This document shows, piece by piece, positions 5,060 through 7,795 of a DNA stretch of 7,795 nucleotides. The translations under genes were made by a program, and so were the position numbers. The notes below the pieces were generated by a model, which was not told where the DNA came from, did not search any database, and saw only the letters and a program-made list of their open reading frames with translations. Each line of letters begins with the position of its first letter. The first letter of the stretch is position 1. This DNA is from JBBFMJ01 sp037441225 (GTDB lineage: Bacteria; Acidobacteriota; Thermoanaerobaculia; UBA2201). The stretch covers positions 1-7,795 of the forward strand of contig JBBISU010000121.1 of NCBI GenBank assembly GCA_037441225.1. The letters run 5' to 3'.

Positions 5060-7281
5060 ACATTAAATTTATTTAACCTTAAAGCATTCAAAACAACCGA
5101 AATTGATGAAAAACTCATTGCACCTGCTGCAATCATTGGGGAAAGTAAAATTCCAAAAAAGGGATATAAAGCACCTGCTGCAATTGGTATCCCTAAAAAA
5201 TTATAAATAAAAGCCCAAAATAAATTTTCTTTTATATTGGAAACTGTCTTTTTTGAAATCAACCTTGCTTTAACAATTCCATAAAGGTCACCTTTTATCA
5301 ATGTTATATCACCTGCCTCAATTGCCACATCCGTTCCAGTCCCCATTGCAATTCCAACATCTGCCTGGGATAAGGCAGGTGCATCATTTACCCCATCCCC
5401 TGCCATGCAAACAATCATACCTTCGCTTTGGTATCTTTTCACAATTTCTAACTTTTGTTCTGGTAAAACTTCTGCTATAAAATCCTTTATGCCAATCTTT
5501 TTGGCAAGATTTTCTGTGCTTTTTTTATTATCTCCTGATAAAATTACTACCTCAATACCTTCCTTTTTTAAAATTTCCAATGCTTTTATTGAACTATCTT
5601 TAATCCTATCAAATAAAGCAACAAAACCAATTAATTTTTTATCAAGAGATAAAAAGATAATTGTGCACCCTTCTTCTTCAAATTTTTTGAAATCTACTTC
5701 AAAAGAGGATAAGACAATGTTTTCTTCTTCCATTAAAAATTTACTTCCAGAGAGAACCTCCTTATCCTTTATATAACCTTTTACCCCTCTTCCCATAAAA
5801 TATTGAAAATTTTTTGGCTCCTCTAATTTTATTCCTTTCCCTTCAGCAAATTCAATTATTGGTTTTGCAAGGGGATGTTCACTTTTTCTTTCAATACTCC
5901 CCAAATAAAATAAAAATTCCTCCTTTGAAATTCCTTCAATTGTCTTTATAAATTGTATTGAGGGCTTCCCCTCTGTTATTGTTCCTGTTTTATCAATAAG
6001 TAAGCAATTTACTTTTTTCATAACTTCTATACTTGAAGAATCTTTAAATAATACACCCGATAGTGCTCCTTTCCCAGTGGCAACAACAATTGATATTGGT
6101 GTTGCAAGCCCTAAGGCACAGGGGCAAGCAATTATTAAAACAGAGATTGCATTCATTATACTAATTGATAAATTTGGATCCTTTGATAAAAACTGCCAGA
6201 TTATGAAGGTTAAAACTGAAGAAAAAAATACAAAAGGGACAAAATAAGAAGATATTTTATCTGCCAACCTTTGAATTTTTGGTTTACTCCCCTGTGCAAT
6301 CTTTACCATCTCAATAATCTTTGAAAGGACTGTATCTTTTCCAACTTTTTCTGCCAAAACAATTATTGACCCCTCTTGATTCAATGTCCCAGCAATTACA
6401 AAATCTTTTTCTTTTTTTAAAACAGGAATTGGTTCCCCTGTTATCATTGATTCATCTATATAAGTTCCTCCATCAATTACAATTCCATCTACTGGAACCC
6501 TTTCCCCTGGCTTTACCCTTACTTTATCACCAACCCTCAATTCCTCCAAAGGTACATCTTCTTCCTTTCCATCTTCAAAAATCTTCCTTGCTTTCTTTGG
6601 TGAGAGAGACAAAAGCGCTTTTATTGATTTTTTTGTATTTTTCCTTGCCTTCATTTCCAGGACCTGCCCAAGCAAAACAAGGGTTGTAATGACTGATGCA
6701 GTTTCAAAGTAAAGGTTAGCATTTTCTTTTAAGAAAAATTTAACTGAAGTGCTAAAAATATAAGAGGTGGAAATGCCAATTCCAATTAAGGTAAACATAT
6801 TTAAAGATTTATACTTAATTGAGTTAAAAAAGCGAACAAATAAAGGATAGCCACCATATAAAACAACAGGGGTTGCTAAAAGAAATTCAATCCATCCCTT
6901 TAGTTCTTCCTTTGGAATTATAAATCCAAACATTGATATTAAAAATAAAGGTATTGTAAAAGTGAGAGAAAACCAAAATCTTTTTAAAAAATCTTTATAT
7001 TCTTTTTCTTCTTCAAACTCCAAAGATAAGGGCTCTAAAGCCATTCCACATTTCTGGCAGAAGCCCTCTTTTTTTTCTTTTATTTCAGGATGCATAGGAC
7101 AGGTATATAAAATCTCTTCTGCTTTCCTTTCACATAATTCACAACCCTTCAAAATTTGCTCTTTTCTTTTTTTATAATTTTCAAGACAATATTTTGAACA
7201 AAAATAAACTTTTTCCTTTCCTTCAATCAAAAATATCTTTGAATTTTCCTGAACTTCCATTCCACAAATTGGATCTTTCAT
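5056..7281 (-). CDS. copA: P1B-1 copper-exporting ATPase with N-terminal YHS and heavy-metal-binding domains
   Basis: This 741-residue inner-membrane pump exports Cu(I) from the cytoplasm using ATP. Its N terminus is unusual but known: a YHS domain (1-35; DPICGM, C6, C28, C32), a CELC pair (C47, C50), and a heavy-metal-binding domain (YTCPMHPEI, 59-67; FCQKCGM, C75 and C78). There is no HMA (GMTCxxC) domain. About eight membrane helices are seen, near 101-121, 129-148, 160-179, 190-209, 345-364, 374-397, 686-704 and 708-729. Key motifs are TGEP (281-284), the ion-path CPC (386-388), DKTGT with phosphorylated D430, SEHP (H469), GDGVND (628-633), YN (693-694) and MSFSS (722-726). The CPC, YN and MxxSS set is that of Cu(I) pumps; CopB types have CPH. 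AGGAGG stands 9 nt before the ATG. No CopZ chaperone or copper regulator gene is adjacent. Confidence 0.93.
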   Translation of the reverse strand: MKDPICGMEVQENSKIFLIEGKEKVYFCSKYCLENYKKRKEQILKGCELCERKAEEILYTCPMHPEIKEKKEGFCQKCGMALEPLSLEFEEEKEYKDFLKRFWFSLTFTIPLFLISMFGFIIPKEELKGWIEFLLATPVVLYGGYPLFVRFFNSIKYKSLNMFTLIGIGISTSYIFSTSVKFFLKENANLYFETASVITTLVLLGQVLEMKARKNTKKSIKALLSLSPKKARKIFEDGKEEDVPLEELRVGDKVRVKPGERVPVDGIVIDGGTYIDESMITGEPIPVLKKEKDFVIAGTLNQEGSIIVLAEKVGKDTVLSKIIEMVKIAQGSKPKIQRLADKISSYFVPFVFFSSVLTFIIWQFLSKDPNLSISIMNAISVLIIACPCALGLATPISIVVATGKGALSGVLFKDSSSIEVMKKVNCLLIDKTGTITEGKPSIQFIKTIEGISKEEFLFYLGSIERKSEHPLAKPIIEFAEGKGIKLEEPKNFQYFMGRGVKGYIKDKEVLSGSKFLMEEENIVLSSFEVDFKKFEEEGCTIIFLSLDKKLIGFVALFDRIKDSSIKALEILKKEGIEVVILSGDNKKSTENLAKKIGIKDFIAEVLPEQKLEIVKRYQSEGMIVCMAGDGVNDAPALSQADVGIAMGTGTDVAIEAGDITLIKGDLYGIVKARLISKKTVSNIKENLFWAFIYNFLGIPIAAGALYPFFGILLSPMIAAGAMSFSSISVVLNALRLNKFNV

Positions 7282-7290
7282 AAATTAATT

Positions 7291-7296
7291 CCTCCT
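7291..7296 (-). promoter_or_regulatory. Shine-Dalgarno sequence of copA
   Basis: On the minus strand this reads AGGAGG, 9 nt before the copA ATG at 7281. It is a strong match to the anti-Shine-Dalgarno and supports that start, which also places the YHS domain directly at the N terminus. Confidence 0.8.
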
Positions 7297-7499
7297 CTTC
7301 ATTTTAATTCATTTTTTTCAACAATTTATGAATTTCAGTATAAACAATTAGTTCCATTAAAGAGGATTTAAAAACTCCATCAATCACAAGATATCATTCA
7401 ATAGCATTTTATTCACTATTTCCTTTTTTATATATTTTGAAATACTCTTAATTATTTAACATTTTTCTTGATTTTAATATTCCATTATTTTAAGCAATC

Positions 7500-7519
7500 T
7501 AAATTTTTGCAAAAGTTTA
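7500..7519. promoter_or_regulatory. 20-bp imperfect palindrome, possible operator
   Basis: TAAATTTTTGCAAAAGTTTA is an inverted repeat in which 9 of 10 base pairs match around a central GC; the only mismatch is T7504 against G7515. It is centred about 71 bp upstream of the ATG at 7581 and so just upstream of the expected -35 position, a usual place for an activator site. AT-rich DNA makes palindromes by chance fairly often, and no regulator can be named. Confidence 0.3.
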
Positions 7520-7565
7520 AGTTGTTTATTTTAATTTTTTTTAATTTCAAGTATTAATTTTTTTT

Positions 7566-7574
7566 TGGTAAAAT
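7566..7574 (+). promoter_or_regulatory. Extended -10 element of a probably leaderless propeller-gene transcript
   Basis: TGG-TAAAAT ends 6 nt before the ATG at 7581, the same extended -10 hexamer and the same spacing as in front of xerC at 26-34. No Shine-Dalgarno sequence is present. The transcript would start at or beside the ATG. The -35 region (about 7546-7551, TTCAAG) is poor, as expected where an extended -10 carries recognition. Confidence 0.5.
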
Positions 7575-7580
7575 AAATTT

Positions 7581-7795
7581 ATGGAAAAAATTTTGTTTTT
7601 TCTTTTCTCCTTCTTTTCATTCCTTTCCTTTGGGCTTGATCCTTCAAAGAGAATCACAGAGTACATCTTAGAATGCTGGGGGAAAAGGGAAGGGCTTCCA
7701 ACTTATGGCTCTTATTCAGTTAGGGGGCAGATGGATATATTTACATTGCCACAGAAGGTGGTTTTGTTTCCTTTGATGGTATAAATTTTAACCCA
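7581..7795 (+). pseudogene. Secreted two-component-regulator-type beta-propeller protein, 5' part only, with an apparent frameshift
   Basis: The reading frame from 7581 starts with a signal peptide (MEK followed by a Phe/Leu-rich core, likely cleaved near residue 18, SFG-LD). It continues with 'LDPSKRITEYILECWGKREGLP' in two parts (19-29, 30-40), which is the typical N terminus of sensor proteins with Reg_prop beta-propeller repeats, normally periplasmic. In frame, the sequence then turns to nonsense and stops at 7782-7784. The expected next blade, 'DGYIYIATEGGFVSFDG', is found intact one frame away, open from 7727 to the window end at 7795. The join lies at the five-G run 7723-7727; a sixth G would restore 'YSVRGADGYIYIATEGG'. 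Causes could be a homopolymer sequencing error, a true mutation, phase variation or ribosomal slippage. Downstream kinase or cyclase domains cannot be seen. Type is given as pseudogene for the disrupted frame, though an assembly error is quite possible. Confidence 0.72.

Larger units (their letters stand above)
7282..7580. other. Divergent AT-rich intergenic region
   Basis: This 299-nt spacer separates copA (leftward) from the propeller gene (rightward) and must hold both promoters. On the minus strand I see the copA ribosome binding site and a weak -10 candidate, TATACT, at 7342-7337, with no good -35. On the plus strand I see the extended -10 at 7566-7574 and a near-perfect 20-bp palindrome at 7500-7519. 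I found no convincing ORF, tRNA or structured RNA, and no CsoR- or CopY-like copper operator by eye. Confidence 0.6.

Noticed and set aside
5405..5776. A 123-codon open frame on the plus strand inside the copper ATPase gene
   Set aside because: It lies entirely antisense to well-conserved P-type ATPase motifs, has no recognisable family features, and is explained by the AT-rich complement of that gene.
6321..6689. A 122-codon Leu/Phe/Pro-rich open frame on the plus strand
   Set aside because: It is antisense to the actuator-domain part of the copper ATPase; the composition reflects the reverse reading and no domain is visible.
7301..7306. A TAAAAT on the minus strand upstream of copA, considered as a third leaderless-type -10
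   Set aside because: Transcription from it would begin within the copA Shine-Dalgarno sequence and there is no TG extension, so the arrangement differs from the other two.
7320..7349. Direct repeat AACAATT (7320-7326 and 7343-7349), 23 bp apart, upstream of copA
   Set aside because: Helically phased and near the weak -10 candidate, but seven AT-rich bases repeated in such DNA are expected by chance and match no copper regulator site I know.
1..7795. CRISPR arrays, tRNA or rRNA genes, transposon inverted repeats
   Set aside because: No regularly spaced repeats, cloverleaf-like GC-rich segments or transposase genes were found when reading both strands.

Overview
The window is bacterial DNA at roughly 30% G+C and nearly free of CpG: I count 17 CG dinucleotides in 7,795 bases, and only three arginine codons in the complete genes are CGN. 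The proteins are rich in Lys, Glu, Ile and Phe. The gene content suggests an AT-rich bacterium that is probably anaerobic: a 2-hydroxyacyl-CoA dehydratase-type iron-sulfur protein with its ATP-dependent activator, a CO2-using (class II) PurE, and a periplasmic-type regulator beta-propeller. I cannot name a genus or phylum from this alone.

Bases 41-5034 (+) hold six tightly packed genes that look like one operon: xerC/D-type tyrosine recombinase, PHP-domain phosphoesterase, class II purE, ketopantoate reductase-family panE, a single-subunit HgdB/YjiM-type dehydratase homologue, and its BadF/HgdC-type activase. Four of the five junctions overlap (4, 11, 17 and 23 nt) and the fifth gap is 9 nt, so translational coupling is likely. 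The first gene seems to be read from an extended -10 box placed so close to the ATG that the mRNA would have no leader.

Bases 5056-7281 (-) encode one complete P1B-1 copper-exporting ATPase. It carries N-terminal YHS and heavy-metal-binding (YTCPMHP) domains instead of the usual HMA domain. It converges on the operon with a 21-nt gap. A 299-nt AT-rich divergent spacer (7282-7580) separates it from the last gene, which starts at 7581 (+) with a signal peptide and the first blade of a two-component-regulator-type beta-propeller. That gene's family motif is split across two reading frames at a run of five G, and the gene runs off the window.

Working picture: xerC, the PHP protein and purE are housekeeping functions. 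The panE-dehydratase-activase trio is the most interesting part, because it could be a small redox module acting on 2-oxo/2-hydroxy acids or a double-cubane-type reductase. Copper export and the propeller sensor are separate transcription units.
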